Part shown: positions 1 through 12,272 of the stretch, in pieces | Layout of the letters: the number at the start of each line of letters is the position of its first letter | Position numbering within the stretch: the stretch's first letter is position 1 | Assembly: GCF_963678635.1 (NCBI RefSeq) | Contig: NC_087068.1 | Location: forward strand, 32,938,189 to 33,002,188 | Source of the DNA: Symsagittifera roscoffensis | Taxonomy: Eukaryota; Xenacoelomorpha; Acoela; Convolutidae | DNA length: 64,000 bases | Direction of reading: 5' to 3' | The notes under the pieces: generated by a model | What the model saw: only the letters and a program-made list of their open reading frames with translations | Databases searched by the model: none | What the model was told of the DNA's origin: nothing | Made by a program: the position numbers and the translations under genes

Positions 1-849
1 TGAGTAGACATATCTATGACATTTTGATATCCTACGCGACTGACTTGAGATAAAACTAATTTTTAATCGCAAAAAACTATATTTATCTATTTTTGTTTAA
101 TTGTTTTCTCCAAGTCCGGATGATATCAGCGTAGTTAAATGACTGACTGATTTCTTCAGCTGCTTACCGAGGTTTGCACTCCGGTGACCTTGGACAATGT
201 TTTATATATAATAAGACATAGGTATTATCATACATACATAAATATATATCCCTCAAAGTTACGTTACTGCTAGCGCAGTAGCAGTAAAGGGCAGGGTGGG
301 AAGAAACACATGGATGAGAAGAAAATCAGAAAGATGATGAAAGTCGTTCTAGACATAATCTCTTACTGAGCGACAGAGTGAAAAATCCGTTTTGGCAGCC
401 GAATGGTTTCAAAGTAAGCCAGTACTAACTTCATGCCAAAAACTTTTACTACTAGAAGCACGAAGATTAGAGCGGTTTCAAACAATATGAAAAGGCACAC
501 CTAAAAACAATCGACGGCTTTAATGCAAAAATTTGGAGTTGAAAATATCAACTTACGGGTCAATTACGGAAAGCTGATTTTATCTGATGTTAAATTTTTG
601 TGATGTTAAACTGGTGTTAAGTTTTGAAGAATTTAATCAAAGGATTAAGTAGTATCAAAATTGTTTTCCATGATAAGTTGATACCAATGCAACTACAGTG
701 GATGGAGTCTTTACAATCAGCAGAGTCTAATAGCTTCGATTGTGATGACAGCGATGTGAGAAGGACAGGTGAATTTGATTGTTGCTCTTAAGGTGAGCAA
801 CAAACAAACATATTGCAACTGCTACCAGATGTCGATCATGGAAAAGTTG

Positions 850-2640
850 ATAGACATAGTGACCAAGAAAATCAGCGGCTGATGAGAAGACAAAATATAC
901 TTTTGAACATTAATCTGCTTTTATTCAATTGGCGTTGAGGATTAAAAGGAAAGACAGTGTAAAGTCCCTTTTTTAAGGAGATCGATAACAATTCATAGCC
1001 GAATTTTATAGCACGGACGACGGTAATGCGGCAACTTGCAACGAAGGACAACTCGAAAAAATACAGGAAAGCAAGAAATTTTGTTTGAGGTCGCCGATAA
1101 CCGGCTCTAAATTTCTTATTCAGTCCTAGCCTCTGTTGGCAAGCTCGCAAAACGTTACGAGTTGTCGCATTACGCTGGACGACATTCGGATCTAGTTTCA
1201 CGTAGTGATGGATACTAAGTTGTAAGCCTATCGGGGATGCAGCTGTATTTGCACGATATTCTAGCAGGGACCAGAGGGAGCGTGACGCGCGTTGGCTCGA
1301 AGCGGAAAAATATTCATTGCTTCAAATCAAAAGTGCACGTGCATTGGAAGATCTCCTAGAAAGTGCCCGGAAAAATTGGGAATAAATTTACTTTGAAAAA
1401 GCTTTTGTCGTAATAGAAGAGTATGTTTTTGCCCTTTCACACAAGTTCTTTCGTGACAAGGCATGATAGAAAAATGAAATTATTTGCATAGTTTCGCGCA
1501 CTTTTCCGCGCTCTTTGACAATTTTCTGGCATCTTTTTCTCAGAAAGAGCAAAAAGATACTCTTCAACAGTTAGAACATAGTTGAAGATGGCCTCGGGCA
1601 AAAAGCCGCACTCGGGTCCTTCGTGCCCTCAGGCCGGGCTCTTTTTCCCTCGGGCATCTTTCAACTATGTTCTAACTACTACGAAGATAGGTCAGAGACT
1701 TTGTTATAAAAAGGCATTTCGATGTGAACTGCGAGACACCGTTTAAAGGAGATGCATCCAATCAGGGTTTATGAGCTGAATTAGAGCAAAAAGGGGGCAA
1801 AAGAGCCAAAAAGAGCTAAAATAGTGAGCGTAACCTCGGTGACCAGACACTTCCAAAAAGTACCTATTTGGCGGGCATCTTACAGTAATAACGGACCATA
1901 AGGCCCTGATCTCAAGTTTGTCCACCAAAAAATGCGGAAAGGACCTTGAGCAGAATGGTACGCTGGGTTTCATTTCAATGGCGAGGTAACATATGTGGCT
2001 GGGCATTATCTATCATGTCAACCCCTGAAGATAATTAACCCCTGGCAGAATGGGACAAAAATATCGCAAATGATCTGCTAACGAATGCCAAATATGAAAG
2101 AATTGGTAGACAACCTGGCAAGAATAATCAGCGGTGCGCTAAAAAATATCTTTTCAAGCTTCACCCTACGGAAAATGTATATTCAGTTGGCGTTGAGCAA
2201 ACAAACGAAACACTTGGTAAGGTGCACTTTTGTAGTGCTGTCGATAACGATTAAGGGCTGCGTTTTATTGATGAAATTAAGAATGAATTTTACAAGGTGA
2301 TGGATAATATTCTCCTACCCGTGGCTGGGTTCAGGAGCGTTTTGATGATATTTTAGTAGTAAGCAGAGGGGGTGATGTGCCGTTGGCGCGAAAGTGAAAA
2401 GTTACTCAGTTCACTATTAAAAACTTGGGAAAAGTGGGACTAAATTTGTGACCGTGAAAAGATAGGTAGCACAACTTTTCGTTAACACAGGGATTGGGAG
2501 CTGAAATGGAGCAAAAATCAAAAATATTTCAAACCGGTGTTTCTCGAACACTGAGAAAAATTGTTTCGAGTTTTTCAATATTGTTCGAATTACGACTGGA
2601 AGGGCTTCAATATGATATGTCACTCGACCCATTCCAATGA
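850..2640 (+). pseudogene. Decayed Ty3/Gypsy pol fragments (RNase H, RT)
   Basis: No long reading frame survives, but short plus-strand stretches carry recognisable pol motifs. An RNase H piece lies at about 1850-1980 with the TDHKAL motif, preceded by KYLFGG. A separate RT piece follows at 2085-2460: PNMKELVD, then FTLRKMYIQLALS, and at 2341 FDDILVVSRGG, where the catalytic Y-x-D-D box has become FDD. A weaker RT-like piece lies near 850-1340, and another (YAFSQLELS) near 2985-3025. RNase H lying before RT, and repeated RT pieces, mean that at least two elements or a rearranged one are present. The frame is broken by stops and shifts throughout, so this is a dead relic. Confidence 0.7.
1570..1676. 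repeat. Foldback (inverted-repeat) element, copy A
   Basis: A 107-bp palindrome-like element. It starts GTTAGAACATAGTTGAAGATG and ends with the reverse complement of that string, allowing one extra base. The arms run about 40 nt each and include a CGGG...AAAAAG/CTTTTT...CCCG stretch. The centre is GC-rich, unlike its surroundings. The same element is at 16358-16464 in copy B. No clear target-site duplication is visible. It may be a small non-autonomous transposon or a hairpin repeat. Confidence 0.75.
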
Positions 2641-3159
2641 TTTTTTTGTTCCTGATTTTGCGTGGAAAAAACACACCCGAAAACAAAATTCCTCCCCTTT
2701 TTCAAATTGTCAGAACAATAATATGCAAAAGAGTGACCAAGAGTTGATTGGTATGTTGACTGCAAAACTACACCCGCGTGTACGACAAAATCCAAAGCAA
2801 GTTTTAAAAAATTGAAAACATGTATATGGCGACCCGCCACCGTTTCCAGATGAGCTGGCGAGAAATATGTATATGGCGGTCCGCGTGAATGAGTTGGCGA
2901 GTTGACAGAGAACGTAGAAATAACAATAAGCAGTGAGCTAGAAGCCGAAATCCGAAATAGGGCTTCCAAGCCTCCAATTACAATATGCGTTTAGTCAGTT
3001 GGAGTTGAGCAAACGAGCGAAAATACGAACCGATTTTTTTGGGGGGAGGAAAGGGGGCTGATGTTAACTTGGTTTGTGAAACATAAGCAATTTTTTCTAC
3101 TTGCATTTATGTTGGATTCCATATTACAAGTATGCTCGTTTTGTTCTGTGCCCCTGACT

Positions 3160-3539
3160 CAGGGGCGGATTTGGGGGGTGGGGGGGGGGGGGGGGGGTTG
3201 GGGGCGGACGCCGCCTTCTCAGGGATTCGACCCCCTGCCGACCCAAAGGGTCCCCCCTTTGATACTTTTTCAGAAATCCATTTTTGGCCGACCGACTCTA
3301 AAATTTTTCTAAAGGCACCTTCGGCGCCAATATATACTAACTTTGAGGGGGAGCGCTTTGACTGTTTTTTCAAAAATTTGCCTACGGCGCAGAAAATTTA
3401 GCCAAAATAGGGGCGAAACAATGCTTTGGGAGAGCTCGAAAATTCAATTTGGTCGACCCAAAAAAAAGGTCGTCAAAATTTTGGAAAATTTTTTGAAAAT
3501 CCGCCCCCCCCCCTCGAGAAAATCCTAGATCCGCCCCTG
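3160..3539. mobile_element. hAT-like MITE, copy A
   Basis: A 380-bp non-coding element with terminal inverted repeats: it begins CAGGGGCGGATTTGG and ends CTAGATCCGCCCCTG. It is flanked by 8-bp near-identical direct repeats, ccctgact (3152-3159) and ctctgact (3540-3547). An 8-bp duplication with CAGGGGCGG-type ends is typical of hAT-derived MITEs. A long G run lies just inside the left end and a C run near the right end. There is no transposase coding capacity. Confidence 0.8.
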
Positions 3540-5419
3540 CTCTGACTTATGAGTTTTGCGCAATATTTTGATCAATTAGCGGCCCTCAATCAACTTGGAT
3601 TGATTTCTGAGCCGTATGATTTTGCTGTCTATGCTACTAGTTGGAAGAAAATTGGAAAGTTCGCGCGAATAACTTTTCATACATCAGTCAAATTGTCAAT
3701 TTTCAAACCCACATAACTGAACAAAAACGCTGTTTGAAAACGAAAAATGTGTCAAAAACACCCCTAAAAAAGGACATTCTTTGACCGTTTCAATTAAATC
3801 ATGAGTCGACCTGGTAATCAAAAGTCAAAGTTAACGCATGCAGAAAGTTAAATTTGAGTGACTAAAGGGATGTTCCATGAAGCACTAATGATATCCATAT
3901 GATGATAAATGGTTTTTCTGACAAAACAAAGTATTCAAAATACGAAACAACACATGCTAAGGTTTGAGATTTACGAGAAAAAAGATTAGATGCAACATAA
4001 TGTGAACAACTCTCTGGGCTTTTTCCTATCCACTGCCAACGCCAACCCAAAGTCTGAGTTAAAATACTTCATTTTGGGTTTTAGATATTTTGAATGCTCT
4101 GGCTTATGAATCACGCTTCTCTTCCCCATAATTAAGTTCTATTAGTCAAAACAGGGATAAAAATGGGTAAGTTACGACGTTATCAATGTTTTGGTTAGTT
4201 ATGGTCTCGAATTGCTGGATGTCCAGCATAGATATGGAATATTTAAAAAAATTAGAGGGGCTTTGATGCATTGGAAAAGAGTCCGATGGTTTGCCTTGCA
4301 TGAACACAATCTATGAGGGATCGCGAGAGAGAGAGAGTGTGTGTGTGTGATGAGTCAGAGGGTGCGCATGTGGATGAAGTGGTACTTTTGGTGATGGGTG
4401 TGACCGTGACTGTCTATCATGACGCCACAACTGACCAGCGCGTTGCGTCTCTTCGCCTTGCTCAGCTGTTCAGTGCGTGCAGACGCAGTCGCACTCTTCG
4501 CCTGCTCACTGGGCTGAAAATAAACAACATCAGTTATGCTTGCCTAACTGCGAGCAACTTAGTTAGCATTTATCATCTTTACGAAAGAGATGAGTTTGTT
4601 AGGTGGCGTCCCTCGTGATGGAGGGATGAAAAGTTGGAAAGTGATTTTCAGTTATTTTCAGCCAATCAGAATCGCAGAATTGCGTATTCAAAATTCTCGA
4701 AGAAATCGCAAAAAAAATCAAACTTAACAAAAAAATCATCGCCAATAAGTTTAACATGGACCGATTACAAAATGAGCAGATTAGAGATACATGAAATTGC
4801 GAATTTTGCCAGATCAGAATAAAAAAATGTATTTCTCCAAATCATTTCGAAGTAAGAAAATTCAACAAAAATTACATCAAGAATTTACTCGCACCTTGTT
4901 TTATGAAAGAGACTCGGAGAGGACAGACAACGGGACTAGTGCCCACTTTACAGTCAGCCTTTAGTCTGTTTGATATGATTCTTCATTGTATTGTCAACAA
5001 TTTGTTGGAGAGAAAAAAAAAATTTGTTTCTTCAAACTTATTTTGCAAAAAGCAACGATTCAAGAAAATTACCATCTGATGATGGCACTACCAAGCAAAT
5101 CTGTGTTGAGCTCTCAGCATCTACAAGGAGTGTACCCGAGCTGAAGTGAAACTCAACATAATTTGCCTGGTTGAACAAGCTAACAAAAAAATTTCTAAAG
5201 GTACCAAAATTGAGGGTTTTTTTTGTTTTCACATTTTTTTCACGCAGAAACTTTTCTAGATATTAGACAAAGAGAAATTTTATGCAAAATCACAATTTGT
5301 AGCTGTCAGAGGAATTATGGTAGCACAAGTCCGAAATTAAGCGAGGGAAGAAAAAAAAACAAGAAAAACATCGAGGTACTCTTATGCGGAATTTAGTATT
5401 TTGGTTTCAAACACAAAGT
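3540..5419. other. No gene recognised inside copy A
   Basis: AT-rich sequence with no supported gene. The only structure noted is a compound (GA)n(GT)n microsatellite at about 4323-4350. Short open frames here lack recognisable domains and recur unchanged in copy B, as expected for recently duplicated non-coding DNA. Confidence 0.6.
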
Positions 5420-5611
5420 TTAGCTGTTTTGAGTTAAATTTCGAGTTATTTCACTGTTGTTGAGTATGTAGCTGAGTTTGATATTGTAATAGCAATTCGT
5501 ATCTTGTTTTGTAGTGGTGATTCTTTTGGGCGTGGACAGCTCAACTAGTCGCATAGTAGCTTTCGCATTTTTTGCTGCTGAGGACACTTTGTGACCATCG
5601 TAGTCTTCGTC
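5420..5611 (-). CDS. THEG-repeat exon (probable last exon)
   Basis: Minus-strand exon. A splice acceptor (tatgtttcag) ends at 5612 and the exon opens in phase 0 with DEDYDGHKVSSAAKNAKA, followed by TMRLVELSTPKR, and ends at a stop at 5420. The pattern of VS..A...A...R...L..PK matches the THEG repeat (sperm microtubule-associated SPMAP2/THEG family), the same motif seen in the exons at 41.9-43.0 kb. The phase-0 start fits the phase-0 end of the exon at 41934-42056, so I infer they belong to one transcript across a 36-kb intron. The boundary of the 5.5-kb duplication (5515) falls inside this exon, so copy B carries only its 3' part. A separate THEG paralogue is the main alternative. Confidence 0.6.
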   Translation of the reverse strand, partial: DEDYDGHKVSSAAKNAKATMRLVELSTPKRITTTKQDTNCYYNIKLSYILNNSEITRNLTQNS

Positions 5612-7612
5612 CTGAAACATAGCGCAATGTATTGAATTCACAAGCGTGGTGGAACATGGAACAGTTTGTCCTAGGTGTGAGTTAGCTATTCGATAGTTAC
5701 CTTGCTGGGATATGAGTGGCGCTCAGAGGGGGCGTGGCATCAAGTAATATGACTGAGGCAGTGCAGCTGCACAGTTTTGCTTCTGACACTAAAATGAACA
5801 ACTTAAATGGCTATCATGAGTTCAAAATAATGCGCTGAAATGATACACAAAATGACATTGCATAAACAAGATACAAATAACAATACAAGGAAACAGCAGA
5901 TAGTTCACTTCCGCTGTCTTAATCTTAATGAAAAAAAAAATTCAATTTGCTCACAAAAGTACTGGTAAAACTGCCTCCGACTCCAATTTTTTACCTTGAA
6001 AGATGGTATCGAACTATTAAAAGCTGAAAAAACAAAAATTAACTTTGAATCCGTAGATCTACTAGCGTTCGTTAATTGAAGTAACCGAGGGTAATCGTTT
6101 TGGCGAAGAAAAGCAAACTCATGCAAAATGGATCTCCGGGTCACTTGCAGTGCATCATTAGCTGTTAAATCTATTATCAAGCTCAAAATGACGCCATATG
6201 AAGCGTTTATGGCAATATCACAGCCGAAACTGTTTGAGTCAAATGACATTTTGATGTTAAAAAATGAAACAATACACTAAATACAATCCGAGATTTTTAA
6301 TTGTTAAAAAACGAGAAACTATCAAACTGACTCAAGTATTGTAATTTAAACTTGATTTTGAGTAGATTTCATGCTGCAGAAACTAATGCGACAACACCTA
6401 AACTGACTGATTTTTAAACTACAATTAATTTTTCATTGAAAAACTGCACAGTCAAGAAAAGCAAGAGGGTTAATGCATGTAGCACAGAAAATTACAACCT
6501 TTGTCTTTATTTTAAAAAAAATCGAATTGGTGTCGTTTTTTCTGCGTGGTGTGATAAAAAGATCTGTACAAAAAAAATAGAACTAAGGCATATTTGACAG
6601 TCATAACTCGATAAACAAATTGGATAGCTCTTTATGTCGAAAAATGACTATCCAAGTTTTTTTTTGGTTTCTCTGGTGCAGCTCAAATATTGGTAGTAAT
6701 TATCTCAATCAATACAAGCAGAGAGAAAGAGTTACGTTTTTGAGAAAATGGGACTTTTCAGCAAGTAAGCCGTTAGTTTCTAATAACTTGAAATAACCAA
6801 ACAGTTCATCTTTTACAAGCGGAGGTAGCACAACATGATTGTACAAAAAAAATTGTACAATGAGAAATTTTAAAGCAATTGTCCTTGAAAAAAAATTATT
6901 TGACGGATCTTTAAAAATTAACGTTTAGTAAGGTCAATTAACGTTTACATTTGTTGTTTAACAAGGCCAACTTTTTTTAACTAAAAAAGAGAACAAGCAA
7001 ATCCTAGAAGTATAGTTGCAAAATAATGTTTCAATGACACTGCTTAACGCAAAAGAATGAAGTCAAAAATGGAAACTGTTTTTTCAATCAATGATAAGCA
7101 AAGCGATAACGGCAATTACAAAAATCAGGCAGATCTCCCGATTCAAGCTTTTTTCGGGGACACAAAAAATGTAGCTTGCTTATGATTGAATTGTAAAATT
7201 CAAGGGCCATTTATTTTTTGTTGCGCTTGAAAAAATGTGATTAGTTATAATTTTGTAATTCAGAGAAAATCAAAATGATCTAATGTTAACAATTAAAGTT
7301 TACAATTCATTTCATTTGAAATTTTTTTTAGGTAATGCTTTTAAAAGTTAGAATTTTGGATAATGCTTGCTCCAAACCTATCAGTGATTGGTTCTCAATT
7401 CTTATAAAAATTTACTGGTTGTTGAGCGGGAAAACGTTTTTTCTATTTACTCTTATATATGGGCGTGTAACACGGCAAAATCAAAATGTGTAGTAAAAAA
7501 AATTGGCTAGAAGAGTACTTTTTCTGAACCAAATTGAACAACTTAAGCAAGAAAAAGATTAAAGAAAAAACTGGCTGTCGATTTTTACTTGGCGGTGTAC
7601 CAGCACCTTTTT
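5612..7612. other. AT-rich intronic or intergenic DNA
   Basis: Two kilobases of unique AT-rich sequence with no similarity that I recognise. One open frame of 114 codons (5905-6249, minus) has a mixed, protein-like composition (starts MSFDSNSFGCDIAINASYG) but no domain, partner or splice signals I can point to. I do not call it a gene. Confidence 0.4.
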
Positions 7613-10600
7613 CCTTTTTTGTATAGATAATTGGAGTCAAATAAAACCATTGTTAAGTATATTAAAATCTTTTTTACCTCTACCCGAACCACGCACAAAA
7701 GTGAAACAAAAAAGGAAAAAACCAAATTTGATTTTTTAGTGTTTTTATTTTAAAATTGATTGTGATCAGAGCTTGTGCTGTTCCATTCGCGTATCAAAAT
7801 TTTTGGATGTGATATAGGGATTCGAATTAAAACAGATGCAAACCTCTAGGCACTACGAACAGTCTTGTATGGTTTGTGTACATGAATTTATTTTTTTTGC
7901 TATTCTTTTTGCTTAGTTTTTTAAAATCGACTGCAGTTATTGTTAAAACAAGTAATTTAAAACCTCAGAGGCGAAGCTTTGCTAAGCACCACCTGTGTTA
8001 TATTACAAAAAAATGACAAAAAACCAACGAAATTATCGAAAAAAAACTAGATCAGATATAAGGCTACTTTTGAAAAAAAACAAGCCGAGACAATAGAATG
8101 TCGCATCGGAATATAATTTCCCAAGCGGTAGCAAATACCTTAGCAAAACTTTTCAAGCCGAAATAAAATCAACAAGGTTTAAGACTTATCAAAAGTCACT
8201 GTCGCACTCAATACTCTCAAAAAACAATATTTGCACGTCAATTGAAACAACATGAGACAACTAAGCCGAAATATTTTAGCCCAAAAAAAACAAGACTAAT
8301 AAACAGTTATTAGGACTCCAAGCCCTCAAAACACACACATGCATACACATACGCCCAAAGTTTTTTTGCTCGTCGAAAAACGCAATATGAGGCCGATAAA
8401 TCGATATAATATAAGGCAAAATCTATCAAGTTGAAAAAAAAATTCGACGAAAAAATTGTTGTCATGAATAATTGGAATTATAATTTCTATTATGATGCTT
8501 TGCTTTTTTTCCGACCCACAGATAAGCAACAAAATCATGTTTCCATTGAAATAACTTGAAGTTAGGTCACTAAGCCGATAAAAATAAGGCGGAATTTTAT
8601 TTGGGCAGAATAAAGTTTTAATCGAAAAAAGAAACAAAAAAGAAATATATACGCTGTCAAGGTTTTAAAAAAATACAAAGAAACAGCAGAGGTAAATGAG
8701 AACACCAAAAACGAGTTATGTTACAATGAACAATTAAATGAATTGTAAAATCAAAGCGGAAACTAAGTCGACAAAAAGCAAATCGAAAACGACGAAGTCG
8801 AAAACTCAAAAAAAATACCAAAGAAATATGTAAAAAGGTTGAACTGTAACACTAATAAAGATGCACAGTGAGATTAGTAGATCAAGGAGCGCAAATATAC
8901 GACGCACGATGTCATGTATTGCATCAGCTGAAGTCTGGACAAATTTGTTTACAAGAACAAAAAAGGCTTATATCCGATTGCAATACCCTTGTTATCACAG
9001 AAGTAGAAATATTTAAACTGAAAATTATGTTTAGAATAAAAACAACGTAAGAAGCCACAAAAAGCGATGCCTTTGAGCAAAACTTTTTGCTTCTAAGTAG
9101 CCTGTCTGGGTTAATGATCAATAAACAAAGATGTTTTTTTAGCATTTAACGAGCAAAACATTTCTTGATTGTCTTGAGTAGAACTTCTTCTTCGAAGTTG
9201 TTGTTCAGCTAGATGGTGAATTCAAAAAGGTTTCAATTGTTGAGAGCAGCAATTAAACTATAGTCAAAAAATACAAGAAAACTGGAAAGTAGGCGTATAC
9301 TATAAGCGATTGTTGTTTTGCTTCTACAGGTTTTTGTATTAAGAGTTTTCTTTTTTTTTGGTTTTGATGCATACAAATAACTTCATTTTTGTTAAGTTAT
9401 CCATTTTTTTTCATAAAAACATGGAAGCTGTTTGTTTAATTTTTTCACAGGATTTTCAAGCTAATCTTGAAAAATACTTTTTTTTCAGATTATAACTCAG
9501 TTTTTTGTTTACAAATGGCAAAAAATCTGTGCAAAAAATCCGTTTAAAATAAAAAAATTACCTAAACGTTTAATTTTGAGAAGGCTCCGTTTTTGTTTGT
9601 TTCTGTTTTTTTGGCTAAACCATTAACTTTTACACCAAAAAATTGTTTAACTGTTGAATGCAGGACTTGCATTCATAACTAGGATATCTTGATGGCAGCA
9701 TTTTGTAGTATTATAATATTGGTAATAAAATGCCTACTTCATTGCATGAGTATGTGATAAAAATTTTATGGTCCAAGTTTGCCAAAGAATTTTCAACTTT
9801 GAGTCATGCTTTGATACCAAAAAACTGTCAATTTTATTTTCAAAGTGAACATTTTTCTTTTACTTTTTATTACTATCAAATTATTCATGCCATCCAGTTG
9901 GATACAATACTCAAAATTTTTGACATCTTTTGTCACTGGTCACCTTTTTTGTATAGATAATTGGAGTCAAATAAAACCATTGTTAAGTATATTAAAATCT
10001 TTTTTACCTCTACCCGAACCACGCACAAAAGTGAAACAAAAAAGGAAAAAACCAAATTTGATTTTTTAGTGTTTTTATTTTAAAATTGATTGTGATCAGA
10101 GCTTGTGCTGTTCCATTCGCGTATCAAAATTTTTGGATGTGATATAGGGATTCGAATTAAAACAGATGCAAACCTCTAGGCACTACGAACAGTCTTGTAT
10201 GGTTTGTGTACATGAATTTATTTTTTTTTGCTATTCTTTTTGCTTAGTTTTTTAAAATCGACTGCAGTTATTGTTAAAACAAGTAATTTAAAACCTCAGA
10301 GGCGAAGCTTTGCTAAGCACCACCTGTGTTATATTACAAAAAAATGACAAAAAACCAACGAAATTATCGAAAAAAAACTAGATCAGATATAAGGCTACTT
10401 TTGAAAAAAAACAAGCCGAGACAATAGAATGTCGCATCGGAATATAATTTCCCAAGCGGTAGCAAATACCTTAGCAAAACTTTTCAAGCCGAAATAAAAT
10501 CAACAAGGTTTAAGACTTATCAAAAGTCACTGTCGCACTCAATACTCTCAAAAAACAATATTTGCACGTCAATTGAAACAACATGAGACAACTAAGCCGA

Positions 10601-12272
10601 AATATTTTAGCCCAAAAAAAACAAGACTAATAAACAGTTATTAGGACTCCAAGCCCTCAAAACACACACATGCATACACATACGCCCAAAGTTTTTTTGC
10701 TCGTCGAAAAACGCAATATGAGGCCGATAAATCGATATAATATAAGGCAAAATCTATCAAGTTGAAAAAAAAATTCGACGAAAAAATTGTTGTCATGAAT
10801 AATTGGAATTATAATTTCTATTATGATGCTTTGCTTTTTTTCCGACCCACAGATAAGCAACAAAATCATGTTTCCATTGAAATAACTTGAAGTTAGGTCA
10901 CTAAGCCGATAAAAATAAGGCGGAATTTTATTTGGGCAGAATAAAGTTTTAATCGAAAAAAGAAACAAAAAAGAAATATATACGCTGTCAAGGTTTTAAA
11001 AAAATACAAAGAAACAGCAGAGGTAAATGAGAACACCAAAAACGAGTTATGTTACAATGAACAATTAAATGAATTGTAAAATCAAAGCGGAAACTAAGTC
11101 GACAAAAAGCAAATCGAAAACGACGAAGTCGAAAACTCAAAAAAAATACCAAAGAAATATGTAAAAAGGTTGAACTGTAACACTAATAAAGATGCACAGT
11201 GAGATTAGTAGATCAAGGAGCGCAAATATACGACGCACGATGTCATGTATTGCATCAGCTGAAGTCTGGACAAATTTGTTTACAAGAACAAAAAAGGCTT
11301 ATATCCGATTGCAATACCCTTGTTATCACAGAAGTAGAAATATTTAAACTGAAAATTATGTTTAGAATAAAAACAACGTAAGAAGCCACAAAAAGCGATG
11401 CCTTTGAGCAAAACTTTTTGCTTCTAAGTAGCCTGTCTGGGTTAATGATCAATAAACAAAGATGTTTTTTAGCATTTAACGAGCAAAACATTTCTTGATT
11501 GTCTTGAGTAGAACTTCTTCTTCGAAGTTGTTGTTCAGCTAGATGGCGAATTCAAAAAGGTTTCAATTGTTGAGAGCAGCAATTAAACTATAGTCAAAAA
11601 ATACAAGAAAACTGGAAAGTAGGCGTATACTATAAGCGATTGTTGTTTTGCTTCTACAGGTTTTTGTATTAAGAGTTTTCTTTTTTTTTGGTTTTGATGC
11701 ATACAAATAACTTCATTTTTGTTAAGTTATCCATTTTTTTTCATAAAAACATGGAAGCTGTTTGTTTAATTTTTTCACAGGATTTTCAAGCTAATCTTGA
11801 AAAATACTTTTTTTTCAGATTATAACTCTGTTTTTTGTTTACAAATGGCAAAAAATCTGTGCAAAAAATCCGTTTAAAATAAAAAAATTACCTAAACGTT
11901 TAATTTTGAGAAGGCTCCGTTTTTGTTTGTTTCTGTTTTTTTGGCTAAACCATTAACTTTTACACCAAAAAATTGTTTAACTGTTGAATGCAGGACTTGC
12001 ATTCATAACTAGGATATCTTGATGGCAGCATTTTGTAGTATTATAATATTGGTAATAAAATGCCTACTTCATTGCATGAGTATGTGATAAAAATTTTATG
12101 GTCCAAGTTTGCCAAAGAATTTTCAACTTTGAGTCATGCTTTGATACCAAAAAACTGTCAATTTTATTTTCAAAATGAACATTTTTCTTTTACTTTTTAT
12201 TACTATCAAATTATTCATGCCATCCAGTTGGATACAATACTCAAAAATTTTGACATCTTTTGTCACTGGTCA
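7613..12272. repeat. Two-copy direct tandem repeat, 2.33-kb unit
   Basis: Copy 1 is 7613-9942 and copy 2 is 9943-12272, both starting ccttttttgtatag. The unit is 2330 bp and the copies differ by only a handful of bases and 1-bp indels. The left flank (7612) and right flank (12273) are unrelated to the internal junction, so this is a simple head-to-tail duplication. The unit is AT-rich with homopolymer runs and a short CA-rich tract near 8331 and 10662. The open frames it contains (for example 103 codons at 8326-8637) are AT-rich, low-complexity and unconvincing. No gene is supported. Confidence 0.95.

Larger units (their letters stand above)
1..5515. repeat. Segmental duplication, copy A
   Basis: This 5.5-kb block recurs almost base for base at 14789-20299 (offset 14788 on the left, 14784 on the right, the difference coming from small indels in homopolymer runs). 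Only scattered substitutions separate the copies. The left edge is unknown because the window opens inside the block. The right edge is sharp: both copies read ...ttttgtagt and then diverge, copy A into the rest of a THEG-type exon and copy B into the 3' end of a LINE. The content is decayed Ty3/Gypsy pol, a foldback, a MITE and a (GA)n(GT)n tract near 4325-4350. Apart from those and the THEG exon tail at 5420-5515, I see no gene in it. Confidence 0.95.

Noticed and set aside
872-1201. Minus-strand frame of 109 codons, repeated at 15660-15989
   Set aside because: The plus strand here has RT-like remnants; the frame recurs only because the block was duplicated.
3061-3528. Gly- or Pro-rich open frames on both strands
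   Set aside because: They are produced by the G and C homopolymer runs inside the MITE.
8326-8637. 103-codon frame identical at 10657-10968
   Set aside because: It is AT-rich and Phe/Ile-rich with no domain. Identity reflects the recent tandem duplication, not selection.
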